Shown here in pieces: positions 8,273 through 16,883 of a stretch of DNA of 64,000 nt. The DNA lies in the NCBI GenBank assembly GCA_003248965.1, contig QFQU01000002.1, positions 1-64,000 on the forward strand, read 5' to 3'. Source of the DNA: Brevundimonas sp. Its GTDB lineage: Bacteria > Pseudomonadota > Alphaproteobacteria > Caulobacterales > Caulobacteraceae. Each line of letters begins with the position of its first letter. Positions within the stretch are counted from its first letter, which is position 1. Below the pieces are notes generated by a model that was not told the origin of the DNA, did no database searches, and worked only from the letters and a program-made list of their open reading frames with translations. The translations under genes and the position numbers were made by a program.

Positions 8273-8305
8273 AAACCCGGTTGCGAAAGCAGCCGGGTTT
8301 CTTTG
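8273..8305 (+). terminator. Intrinsic terminator of the disrupted tRNA-Ala locus
   Basis: AAACCCGGTTGC, a GAAA tetraloop, and GCAGCCGGGTTT form a 12-bp stem with one G-T wobble, followed by TTTCTTT. It starts nine bases after the tRNA CCA, so it is the tRNA gene's own terminator, left on the chromosomal side of the insertion. Confidence 0.85.
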
Positions 8306-8359
8306 CATCTGGACCTTGGACGTCTGGAACCTTGGCCGTTGGCCGTGCGCTTGGAAGCC

Positions 8360-9415
8360 ATGTCCGTTTCCATCGACAAGCTGAACCTGGCGGCGCTGGA
8401 ACAGTCTCAGGTGCTGCGCGTCGCGGGGATGAAGCTGACCCTCGGCGGCCTGGTCAGCGCGGCCGTGATCCTTCTGATCGCCTTCGCCGCCAGCTGGCTG
8501 GTGACGCGCGCCCTGCGCCGGGTGCGTGAACGGGCCGAACGCAGCCGCCAGGCCCTCTATCTGCTGGAGCGGCTGGCCAGTTACGCCATCATCGTGATCG
8601 GCGTCATGTCGGCTCTGTCGGCGGCGGGGGTGAACCTGTCGTCCCTGGCGGTCTTCGCCGGCGCCCTGGGCATCGGCGTCGGCCTGGGCCTGCAAGGGGT
8701 GGTCAAGGAGTTCGTCTCGGGCCTGTTCCTGATCTTCGACCGGATGGTGTCGGTCGGCGACTATATCGAGATCGAGGACATCGGCATCCGCGGCGCCATC
8801 ATGGAGATCGGCCCGCGTGCGACCCGCGTGCGCACCAACGACAACGTCAATGTCCTGGTGCCCAACTCGCGCTTCATCGAACAGCCCGTGACCAACTGGA
8901 CGCTGAGGGGCGATACGCGCCGCATCCACGTCCCCTTCACCGTGGCCTATGGATCGGACCGGGGGTCGGTGCGCGACGCCGTGCTGAAGGCGGCCCAGGC
9001 CAGTCCCTTCACCCTGCCCGAGACAGAGGCGAGAAAAAGCCAGGTCTGGCTGGTGGCGTTCGGCGATCGGGGGCTGGCTTTCGAACTGGTGGTCTGGCCG
9101 ACGCGCGAGGCGGTGAAACGCCCCGCCGCCATGCATGCGGCCTATACCTGGCTGATCGCCGACGCCCTGGATGCGGCGGGCATAGAGTCGCCGGTCAGCC
9201 AGACCGACCTGCGGCTACGCAGCGCCTTCGGGCTGGAGGGCGACGCGGCCCTGAAACGGTTGGGCTATGGCGAGGGGCCGCCGCCCGCCGCCGTCGGTCC
9301 CGACAGCGGCGTCCGCACGGCCAACGACGCCGCCGACGACGTCATGGCCACCGAAGACGACGAGGAGACGCCGGAGACGACGCCAGCCCCGCCCTCGGGT
9401 CGTCAGGCCGGATAG
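8360..9415 (+). CDS. Small-conductance mechanosensitive channel, MscS family
   Basis: A 351-residue inner-membrane channel that opens under membrane tension. Three hydrophobic segments are seen near residues 25-45, 68-88 and 95-118; the third has the Gly/Ala-rich pore helix AVFAGALGIGVGLGLQGVVKEF followed by the MscS beta-domain (DRMVSVGDYIEI, VLVPNSRF). After the core the C-terminus is a 50-residue acidic, Pro/Thr-rich tail not typical of the fold. The ATG at 8360 is chosen over upstream open frame that overlaps the tRNA fragment. Its stop overlaps the convergent glcB end by 13 bases. Confidence 0.9.
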   Translation: MSVSIDKLNLAALEQSQVLRVAGMKLTLGGLVSAAVILLIAFAASWLVTRALRRVRERAERSRQALYLLERLASYAIIVIGVMSALSAAGVNLSSLAVFAGALGIGVGLGLQGVVKEFVSGLFLIFDRMVSVGDYIEIEDIGIRGAIMEIGPRATRVRTNDNVNVLVPNSRFIEQPVTNWTLRGDTRRIHVPFTVAYGSDRGSVRDAVLKAAQASPFTLPETEARKSQVWLVAFGDRGLAFELVVWPTREAVKRPAAMHAAYTWLIADALDAAGIESPVSQTDLRLRSAFGLEGDAALKRLGYGEGPPPAAVGPDSGVRTANDAADDVMATEDDEETPETTPAPPSGRQAG

Positions 9416-11547
9416 GCCGCCTTGGCCTTCTGCCGCCAAGCGTGCAGCAGCGGCTCGGTATAGCCGTTGGGCTGGTTCACCCCGTCGAACACCAGGGCGC
9501 GCGCGCACTGAAAGGCCAGGCTGGCGTCGGGATCGGGCGCCATGGGCCGATACAGCGGATCGCCGGCGTTCTGGGCGTCCACCTTGGCCGCCATGCGCAG
9601 CAGCGCCGCCTCGACCTGATCGGCGGTGCAGACGCCGTGCAGCAACCAGTTGGCCATGTGTTGCGAACTGATCCGCAGGGTGGCCCGGTCCTCCATCAGG
9701 CCGATGTCGTGGATGTCCGGCACCTTCGAGCAACCGACGCCCTGATCGATCCAGCGCACCACATAGCCCAGCAATCCCTGGGCGTTGTTGTCCAGCTCGG
9801 CCGTCACCTCGTCCTCGGACCAGTTGGCCCCGTTGGCCAGGGGCGGCGTCAGCAGGGCCTCCAGCCCCGGCGTCGGCTGTTCGGCGACGGTCTTGCGCAC
9901 CGCGAAGACGTCCACGGCGTGATAATGCAGCGCGTGCAGGGTCGCCGCCGTGGGCGAGGGCGTCCAGGCGGTGTTGGCGCCGGTCTTGGGGTGGCCGATC
10001 TTCTGCTCCAGCATGTCGGCCATCCGGTCGGGCGCCGCCCACATCCCCTTGCCGATCTGGGCCCTGCCCGACAGGCCGCATTCCAGGCCGATGGCGACGT
10101 TTCTCGCCTCATAGGCCGCGATCCAGGCGCTGGACTTGATGTCGGCCTTTCGCACCACCGGCCCGGCCTGCATGGCGGTGTGGATCTCGTCGCCGGTGCG
10201 GTCCAGAAAGCCGGTGTTGATGAAGACGATCCGGTCCTTCACCGCATGGATGCAGGCCGCCAGATTGGCCGAGGTGCGCCGCTCCTCGTCCATCACCCCG
10301 ACCTTGATCGTGTGGCGCGCCAGACCCAGCAGATCCTCCACCGCATCGAACAGCCGATCGGTGAAGGCGGCCTCCTCCGGGCCATGCATCTTGGGCTTGA
10401 CGATATAGACCGAACCCGTGGCGCTGTTGCCGAACCCTCCGAGACCCTTGATGTCGTAAAGCGCGATCAGGCTGGTGACGACGGCGTCCATGATCCCTTC
10501 CGGCGCCTCGGACCCGTCGGGCAACAGGATGGCCGGCGTGGTCATCAGATGACCGACGTTGCGCACGAACAGCAGCGACCGCCCCTTCAACGTCACCGCC
10601 GATCCGTCCGGCCCGGTCCAGGTCCGATCCGGCTCCAGGGCGCGGGTCAAGGTCTTGCCGCCCTTCTGGAAGCTTGCCGACAGGTCGCCCTTCATCAGCC
10701 CCAGCCAGTTGCGATAGGCCGCAACCTTGTCGGCGGCGTCGACGGCGGCGACCGAATCCTCCAGATCGACGATGGTCGACAGGGCCGATTCCAGCACCAC
10801 GTCCGCCAGGCCCGACGGATCGCCCCGCCCGACCGGATGGGTCCGGTCGATCACCAGTTCGATATGCAGCCCGTTGTTCTTCAGCAGGATGGACGAGGGC
10901 GCCGCCGCCTCGCCCGAAAAGCCGACGAACCGGGACGGGTCCTTCAGGGCCGGCGACAGGGCGCCGTCGATCACCGACCAGCCGGTCACATCCGCGTGCG
11001 ATCCGTCCGCCAGCGGCGCGGCCTGATCCAGAAACGCCTTGGCCCTGGCCACGACCCGCGCGCCGCGCGCGGCGTCATAGCCGGCGCCCGTCGGCGGATC
11101 GCCCAGCGCATCGGTCCCGTAAAGTGCATCGTACAGACTGCCCCAGCGGGCGTTGGCGGCGTTCAGCAGGAAGCGCGCGTTCAGCACCGGCACCACCAGT
11201 TGCGGCCCGGCCATGTGGGCGATCTCTTCGTCCACCCCGGTCGTGCCGACGGTGAACGGCGCCGGCTCATCGGCCAGATAGCCGATCTGGCGCAGGAAGG
11301 CGGCGGAGGCGGCGACGTCATACGGCTGGCCCTTGCGGGCGCGATGCCAGTCGTCGATCTGGGCCTGCAGCCGGTCGCGCGTGGCCAGGAGGGCGCGGTT
11401 CTCGGGCGCGAACCGTTCGAACAGCGCCGCCGTCCCCGACCAGAAGCCCGCCGCGTCCAGACCCAGGCCCGCAAGCACCTCCTGCTCGATCAGGGCGATC
11501 AGTTCGCCCGCGACCTTCAGCCCGGCGCGATCTTCATGGGTCGTCAT
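9403..11547 (-). CDS. glcB: Malate synthase G
   Basis: A 714-residue isoform-G malate synthase, condensing glyoxylate with acetyl-CoA to malate in the cytosol (glyoxylate bypass). Visible family blocks are SLLFVRNVGHLM with the catalytic Arg, MHGPEEAAFTD, GLARHTIKVGVMDEERRTS, and AIGLECGLSGRAQIGKGMWA near residue 480. Length is normal (about 720 in the family). It stands alone, with a 150-base divergent gap to the DUF1345 gene. It allows growth on acetate together with the acetyl-CoA synthetase at 32074; the isocitrate lyase is not in the window. Confidence 0.96.
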   Translation of the reverse strand: MTTHEDRAGLKVAGELIALIEQEVLAGLGLDAAGFWSGTAALFERFAPENRALLATRDRLQAQIDDWHRARKGQPYDVAASAAFLRQIGYLADEPAPFTVGTTGVDEEIAHMAGPQLVVPVLNARFLLNAANARWGSLYDALYGTDALGDPPTGAGYDAARGARVVARAKAFLDQAAPLADGSHADVTGWSVIDGALSPALKDPSRFVGFSGEAAAPSSILLKNNGLHIELVIDRTHPVGRGDPSGLADVVLESALSTIVDLEDSVAAVDAADKVAAYRNWLGLMKGDLSASFQKGGKTLTRALEPDRTWTGPDGSAVTLKGRSLLFVRNVGHLMTTPAILLPDGSEAPEGIMDAVVTSLIALYDIKGLGGFGNSATGSVYIVKPKMHGPEEAAFTDRLFDAVEDLLGLARHTIKVGVMDEERRTSANLAACIHAVKDRIVFINTGFLDRTGDEIHTAMQAGPVVRKADIKSSAWIAAYEARNVAIGLECGLSGRAQIGKGMWAAPDRMADMLEQKIGHPKTGANTAWTPSPTAATLHALHYHAVDVFAVRKTVAEQPTPGLEALLTPPLANGANWSEDEVTAELDNNAQGLLGYVVRWIDQGVGCSKVPDIHDIGLMEDRATLRISSQHMANWLLHGVCTADQVEAALLRMAAKVDAQNAGDPLYRPMAPDPDASLAFQCARALVFDGVNQPNGYTEPLLHAWRQKAKAAYPA

Positions 11548-11699
11548 GGCGGCCTTTCCGGGCCCGAAGCGAGCCCTTGTAACAATGCGTGATCAGCTAA
11601 GCCAAGGCTGTGCGTCTCTGCAAGGGTCACGTCGCGTCAGCCGTGTCGCTTTGTGAACAAGGCTTGCCGTCCAGACTTGCGACGGGGCGCGAAGACGTC

Positions 11700-12362
11700 A
11701 TGATCGCCGTCATGTCCCTGCGTCGCTCCCTGGCCCTTCACGCCCCTCTGTACATCGCCCTGGTCGTGACCGGTCTGATCGCCGCGCTGGCGCCGATCGG
11801 CGGCGACGAACTGAACCGGTTGGCGATCGGTTGGGACGTAGGCGCGGCGGTCTTCGTCGGGGCCACCCTCTATCGTATGGCGCGCGCCGAGGGAGCCGAC
11901 GCCATTCGGCGGCGCGCGGCCGCCCTCGACCAGACAGGTCGCCTGATCCTGCCCCTCAGCCTGCTGGCGGCGTCGGCCAGCATTGTCGTGGTGATCGGCG
12001 AGGCGATGCGGGGCGGCGCCTCGCCGATCGTCAGCGGGCTGTTGTCGTTGCTGACGGTGGCCCTGTCCTGGACCTTCATCCAGTTGATCTTCGCCCTGCA
12101 TTACGCCCACGCCTTCTATCGCGCCGACGTGGACGACCAGGATCACGGCGGTCTGATCTTTCCGGGCGAGACCGAGCCGGACTACTGGGACTTCCTGCAC
12201 TTCTCCTTGATCATCGGCGTGGCGTCCCAGACGGCCGATATCCAGATCGCCGACCGGAAGCTGCGCCGCCTGGCCAGCGTCCACAGCCTGACGGCCTTCA
12301 CCTTCAACACCGTGATCCTGGCCCTGACGGTCAATCTGATGGTCGGGCTGCTGGGCAAGTGA
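11700..12362 (+). CDS. DUF1345 membrane protein
   Basis: About 220 residues with five or six hydrophobic helices. The DUF1345 signatures WTFIQLIFALHYAHAFY and YWDFLHFSLIIGVASQTADI are clear. The family is an inner-membrane protein of unknown function. The start is either the ATG at 11700 or the one at 11712 (MSLRRSLALH); the longer is listed. No operon partner: the next gene is 110 bases on. Confidence 0.82.
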   Translation: MIAVMSLRRSLALHAPLYIALVVTGLIAALAPIGGDELNRLAIGWDVGAAVFVGATLYRMARAEGADAIRRRAAALDQTGRLILPLSLLAASASIVVVIGEAMRGGASPIVSGLLSLLTVALSWTFIQLIFALHYAHAFYRADVDDQDHGGLIFPGETEPDYWDFLHFSLIIGVASQTADIQIADRKLRRLASVHSLTAFTFNTVILALTVNLMVGLLGK

Positions 12363-12475
12363 GGCCCGTCGTCGGTGAGGATTGCTTAACCGCGTCCGTG
12401 AACGGGACTGCAAGCGCCGGCGCCTAATGTGGGCCCACGGACGACATCGCGTCCGCCCGTTCGAGCGTATCGCCC

Positions 12476-12850
12476 ATGCTGTTTCTTCTGAACGACGTCG
12501 TGTTCGATCTGGACGAAGCCTGCCCGGTCACGCCCGCCGACGCCCGTCGGTTCGATCGGCTGGACTTCGACTATGTGCTGGCGCTGGGCTGCGAACTGTT
12601 CGCCGAAGACCCGCTGATGCACCGCAACGATCCCGAGCGGGCGCGCCGTCTGGCCTGGCTGATCGCCGATCGCAGCCCGGACGTGAACGCGGCCCTATTC
12701 GCCGCCCCCGCCGCCGCCTGCGATCCCGATCTGGTCGAGCCGCGCTTCTGCGCCCTGCCCGCCGCCGTCATGGACCAGCTTCAGGCCAAGGGACGCCGCC
12801 TCAACGCGGTCGCCGCCGACCGCGCCGTCTGGAACCGCATGGCCGCCTGA
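12476..12850 (+). CDS. Conserved hypothetical protein
   Basis: A 124-residue soluble protein (MLFLLNDVVFDL...). No domain recognised. Codon third positions are strongly G/C like neighbouring genes, the reading frame has regular amino-acid composition, and the product has amphipathic helices with no membrane segment. It lies alone between the DUF1345 gene and a small convergent membrane protein whose stop is 19 bases away. Function unknown. Confidence 0.6.
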   Translation: MLFLLNDVVFDLDEACPVTPADARRFDRLDFDYVLALGCELFAEDPLMHRNDPERARRLAWLIADRSPDVNAALFAAPAAACDPDLVEPRFCALPAAVMDQLQAKGRRLNAVAADRAVWNRMAA

Positions 12851-12869
12851 CCGGCGGCGTGCAGCCTGC

Positions 12870-13016
12870 CTACATCAGCCCGTTGAAGACGACGTGAACC
12901 AGCGTCGCCACAGCGATGATGAAGCCGAAACCGATCATGAGGCCCACGGCCGGATGCAACGGTCGCCCGTCGCGGCGTGTATGGGCGACACGGTCCTGAG
13001 GATGGATCACAGCCAT
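12870..13016 (-). CDS. Small single-pass membrane protein, 48 residues
   Basis: A short gene easily missed: MAVIHPQDRV, then an Arg-rich segment, a hydrophobic helix (VGLMIGFGFIIAVATLVHVV) and FNGLM. The ATG at 13016 is preceded at good distance by GGGAAGGGAAA, a strong ribosome site. The N-terminus is basic, so an N-in topology is likely. Function unknown; similar short one-helix proteins in this group often resemble cytochrome-oxidase or light-harvesting-like stubs, but I see no specific match. Confidence 0.6.
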   Translation of the reverse strand: MAVIHPQDRVAHTRRDGRPLHPAVGLMIGFGFIIAVATLVHVVFNGLM

Positions 13017-13122
13017 CGTTCGTTTCCCTTCCCTATGACCAGGTCGCCTTGGGTGTCCAAGCCGCCCTGGGCCGGCGTCGGGCTCTGACGGCCCGATCCT
13101 CTCGACGACCGGAGCATGACTC

Positions 13123-13151
13123 CGATAACCTCTCTTGGCGAGGGGTTATCG
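13123..13151. other. 12-bp stem-loop in the leader of the metalloprotease-like gene
   Basis: CGATAACCTCTC and GAGGGGTTATCG pair over 12 bases (one G-T wobble) around a 5-nt TTGGC loop. No T-run follows. It sits about 85 bases before the GTG start of the next gene and 107 bases from the divergent small gene, so it may be an operator or a leader structure. Confidence 0.35.
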
Positions 13152-13234
13152 ACCGATCGACACAGGCGTTTGAACTGGACCTGCTCCACTCCAGGCTGCA
13201 AGACTGCCGCGGGGTTGAATGGGGAGCATGCAAG

Positions 13235-14749
13235 GTGAAGAGACTTGCGTCGAGCGCCACGCTGGTTTTGGGAATGGTTATCGCCCTCGGCGCGTCGGCG
13301 GCGAAGGCGGAGTGGAAGCGGGCGGAAACGCCGCGCTTCATCGTTTACAGCGATGGCGATCAGGGCCAGTTGCGCGACGCGGCTTTACAATTGGAGCTGT
13401 TCGAAAGCGCCATGCGAATGGCGCACCGGATGGACCCATCCGGAAAACCCGCCCGCCGGATCGCCATCTATCTGGTGCGCGACCAGGCCGCCTTGAAACA
13501 GGTGGAGCCTGAACTGCGTGACGGGGTCGCCGGATTCTACCAGGCGACGGACGACGATATTTTCGCACTGGCAATCCGCGAACGGCGCGATCAGTCCACT
13601 CTACTGCACGAATACGCCCACCATTTCATGATGGGTTCGCTTACCGGAGGATTTCCGGCCTGGTTCGTCGAAGGCTATGCGGAGTATTTCGCCAACGCGG
13701 AAATTTCCTCCCGGCGCGTCGTGGTGGGCGGCGTCAACCGCAACAGCGGCGAATGGCTGAACTACGCCAGCTGGATGCCGATGAATCTGCTGCTGACGCG
13801 CCGGCCGTTCGAATTCTCCGACTCCAACGCCGTAACCTCCTACTACGCCCAGTCCTGGCTTCTGGCGCACTGGTTCATATCGGACCCGGATCGGCTCAAG
13901 ATGTTCTATGCCTATATGGCCAACCTCCGGCAGGGTCAGGAGCCCGTCGCGGCTATGGAAGCCGCGGTCGGCATGCCGATCGGTCGGTTGGAACGTGTGC
14001 AGCGGGATTATCTGCGCCAGAATTTCCGTGTCCAGGTCGCGACCAGCGACAACTTCCCGCGCCCGGACGTGCAGATCGCCTCTCTGTCTCCTGCCGAAAG
14101 CGATCTCCTCCTGTCAGGCCTGCGCCTGTCGTCGACCTTCGGCAAGGACGACGCCTTGTTGGCCGATATTCGCCGCAGGGCCGCCGCCTATCCCGACGAC
14201 CCGTTCGCCATTCTGCTGTTGGCCCGTGCGGAACTTCGCCTGGGCGACAGGGCGGCGGCAAGGCGTCTGCTTTCGGCACGTCTGGATGAGGCGCCGGAGG
14301 ATGCTGTCGCCTTGCGTCTCATGGGGGAAGCCGTCTGGGACGACGCCAAGGACAACGCCTCGGACCAGTTGACGCTGGTGCGCGAGGCCAGAGGCTATCT
14401 GGCCAAGGCCTACGCTCTTGAGCCGGACGACTATCGCACCCTTTATCTGCTGGCGGAGACGCGGCAGATGTCTCCCGACTTTCCGTCGGACAACGATGTC
14501 GAGACGCTGCTCGCCGCGCTCGAGCTGGCCCCGCAGTCGGCGTCGCTGAGGCTCTTCACCGCCCAGGCGCGCGCGAAACGCGGCGAGTATGACGCCGCAA
14601 TCAACCTGCTTCAGCCCCTGGCGTCCAACCCGCACAGCAGTGGCGCGACCGTCTTGGCGCGCGGCCTGATCACGCGATACCAGCAGGCCATGGTCGAAAA
14701 GCCCTCCAACGAGGATGCAACCGACGATCCCGCACCCTCTGCCGGGTGA
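13235..14749 (+). CDS. Secreted HExxH metalloprotease-like protein with helical repeats
   Basis: A 504-residue protein with a signal peptide (MKRLASSATLVLGMVIALGA, cleavage near A25-E26). The first half resembles DUF1570/peptidase-MA type proteins: H125-EYA-H129 zinc motif in LLHEYAHHFM and a following FVEGYAEYF that can give the third ligand. The second half is Ala/Leu-rich with TPR-like helical pairs (PFAILLLARAELRLGDRAAAR, AISLRL-type repeats). The GTG at 13235 with an upstream GGGGAG is chosen because the signal peptide starts there. Likely periplasmic; substrate unknown. It is monocistronic. Confidence 0.72.
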   Translation: MKRLASSATLVLGMVIALGASAAKAEWKRAETPRFIVYSDGDQGQLRDAALQLELFESAMRMAHRMDPSGKPARRIAIYLVRDQAALKQVEPELRDGVAGFYQATDDDIFALAIRERRDQSTLLHEYAHHFMMGSLTGGFPAWFVEGYAEYFANAEISSRRVVVGGVNRNSGEWLNYASWMPMNLLLTRRPFEFSDSNAVTSYYAQSWLLAHWFISDPDRLKMFYAYMANLRQGQEPVAAMEAAVGMPIGRLERVQRDYLRQNFRVQVATSDNFPRPDVQIASLSPAESDLLLSGLRLSSTFGKDDALLADIRRRAAAYPDDPFAILLLARAELRLGDRAAARRLLSARLDEAPEDAVALRLMGEAVWDDAKDNASDQLTLVREARGYLAKAYALEPDDYRTLYLLAETRQMSPDFPSDNDVETLLAALELAPQSASLRLFTAQARAKRGEYDAAINLLQPLASNPHSSGATVLARGLITRYQQAMVEKPSNEDATDDPAPSAG

Positions 14750-14780
14750 CTTTCGGCGCGGGGCGGGGTAGTCGCGCGCC

Positions 14781-16353
14781 ATGTCCTCATTGACCCTGCC
14801 CGAAGAAGCCGCGCGCCGGCGGACGTTCGCCATCATCGCCCACCCCGATGCGGGCAAGACGACCCTGACCGAACATATCCTTCTGGCCGGCGGGGCCATT
14901 CGGGCGGCGGGCGCGGTGCGGGCGCGGGGCGAGAACCGGCGCACGCGGTCGGACTGGATGAAGATCGAGAAGGAGCGCGGGATTTCCGTCAGCGCCTCGG
15001 TCATGACGTTCGAGCACGACGGCAAGATGTTCAACCTGCTGGACACGCCGGGGCACGAGGACTTTTCCGAAGACACCTACCGCACCCTGACCGCCGCCGA
15101 CTGCGCCATCATGGTGCTGGACGCCGCCAAGGGGATCGAGCCGCAGACGCTGAAGCTGTTCGAGGTCTGCCGCCTGCGCGACATTCCGATCATCACCTTC
15201 ATCAACAAGCTGGACCGCCGCGCCGATCTGGTGGCCGGCCGAGAGCGGCAATCGCCTGCGCGGCATGGTCGAGGTCGGGACCGGCAAGTTCCAGCCCTAT
15301 GCTCGCAAGGCCGCCGGTTCGGCCGAGGATCCCGAACACCCCCCCGCCCTGCCGCTGGACCAGGCGGCGCAGTATTTCGAGGCGGGCGAGCAGGACGCCC
15401 TGACCGAGGCCGTCGAACTGGTCGAGGGCGGCTATCCGGCCTTTGACCGCCAGGCCTTTCTGGAGGGCCATATGACCCCGGTGCTGTGGGGATCGGCGCT
15501 TCGCCACTTCGGCATCGACGAACTGCTGAAGGCCATCGGCGACTGGGCCCCGGCGCCCAAGGTCATGAAGGCCAGGAAGGAATCCCCGCCCGAGACCCGC
15601 AACGCCCCCGCCCCCGTCGAAACCGAGGTCGAGCCGGGATCGAACGAAGTCACCGGCTTCGTCTTCAAGGTCCAGGCCAATATGGACCCCAACCACCGCG
15701 ACCGGATCGCCATGTTCCGCATGGCGTCGGGCGCCTTCAAGCGCGGCATGAAGCTGAAGGTGCAGAACACCGGCAAGTCGCTGTCGGTCAATGCGCCGAT
15801 CATGTTCTTCGCCTCGGATCGGGAACTGGCCGACGACGCCTTCGCCGGCGACGTGATCGGCATTCCGAACCACGGGATCTTACGCGTCGGCGACAGTCTG
15901 TCGGAGAGCGGCGTGGTGCGGTTCGCGGGCCTGCCCAACTTCGCGCCGGAAATCCTGCAACGGGTCCGGGTCAAGGACCCGCTGAAGGCCAAACACCTGA
16001 AGAAGGCGCTGGAAGGTCTGGCCGAGGAAGGCGTGACCCAGCTGTTCCGGCCCGAGATCGGATCGGACTTCATCGTCGGCGCCGTGGGCCAGCTGCAATT
16101 CGAGGTCATGGCCGACCGGCTGGGCGAGGAATACGGTCTGGACGTCGTCTTCGAACCCAGCCCCTACGCCGAGGCGCGATGGATCGGCGGGACGGAGGCG
16201 GATGTCGAGGATTTCTCAGGAAAATACCGCCCGCAGATGGCCCGCGACATCGATCAGGCCCCCGTCTTCCTGGCCAAATCCAGCTGGGAGACCGGCTATG
16301 TCGGCGAGCGTTTCCCCAAGATCGCCTTCACCAAGACCAGGGAACGCGGCTGA
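14781..16353 (+). pseudogene. prfC: Peptide chain release factor 3, frameshifted by an internal deletion
   Basis: The GTPase RF3 removes RF1/RF2 from the ribosome after termination. The N-terminal frame (14781 on) has the P-loop AHPDAGKTT, DTPGHEDF and NKLDR. The frame then breaks: homology resumes one frame over as APIWWPAESGNRLRGMVEV and runs to the natural C-terminus at 16353 (EVTGFVFKVQANMDPNHRDR, IVGAVGQLQFEV). Compared with E. coli RF3 about 19 residues are missing between NKLDR and APITWP, so some 56-59 bases were lost near 15214-15220. The frame-1 product would end at 15446 as a truncated GTPase domain. RF3 is dispensable in many bacteria, so a real null is credible. Confidence 0.8.
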
Positions 16354-16434
16354 CCTTGGCCATATCGCCTTCCCTTCGCCACGCGGCGGCGCCATGGTCC
16401 GCCTGAGGTGAGGCGCAACCGCGCCGGAGAGACG

Positions 16435-16779
16435 ATGATCGCACTGCTCGCCCTGTCCAGCCTGGCTCTGGCGTTTCAGGCCACGCCCAGCGTCGGCCTG
16501 ACCTCCTACGAGGAGGCGGTGCGCTGCGCCGGCGTGACCCAGGCGGCGTCTGAACTGGAGGGCGGCGAGAGCCGTCAGGGGCGCGCCCTCTACGACGCGG
16601 CCCTGTATTGGTCGCTGGCGGCCATGCAGGCCGGCGGCGCCTCCGGCCGCTCGCCCCAGGACGCCGAGGCCGATCAGACCCGCGCCCGTATCGCCGCCGT
16701 GCGCCAGTTCAACACCGACGCCCGCGCCGCGCGCTCCGCGCTTCAGGCGTGTCGGCTTCGAACGCCGAACCTGGGGTGA
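16435..16779 (+). CDS. Small secreted hypothetical protein
   Basis: A 114-residue protein whose first 15 residues (MIALLALSSLALAFQ) form a short signal peptide, with likely cleavage after ALA. The rest is helical and Ala/Arg-rich with two cysteines that could pair. The ATG at 16435 follows a GGAGAG ribosome site. No family recognised. Neighbour to the 411-residue unknown at 16884, 104 bases on, with no sign of coupling. Confidence 0.6.
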   Translation: MIALLALSSLALAFQATPSVGLTSYEEAVRCAGVTQAASELEGGESRQGRALYDAALYWSLAAMQAGGASGRSPQDAEADQTRARIAAVRQFNTDARAARSALQACRLRTPNLG

Positions 16780-16883
16780 TCCGCCGCGCCCGAAGACACT
16801 GTCGATAAGGCCAAGTCGAACCCGCGCGGCGGCGCTGCGTTTGCAATGGTGATGCGAAGGGACGTCCGCCGTCCCGAAGCGGG

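Noticed and set aside
9442..11592. Long open frame antisense to glcB
   Set aside because: Low-complexity Gln/Arg/Gly product, mirrors malate synthase codons; no ribosome site.
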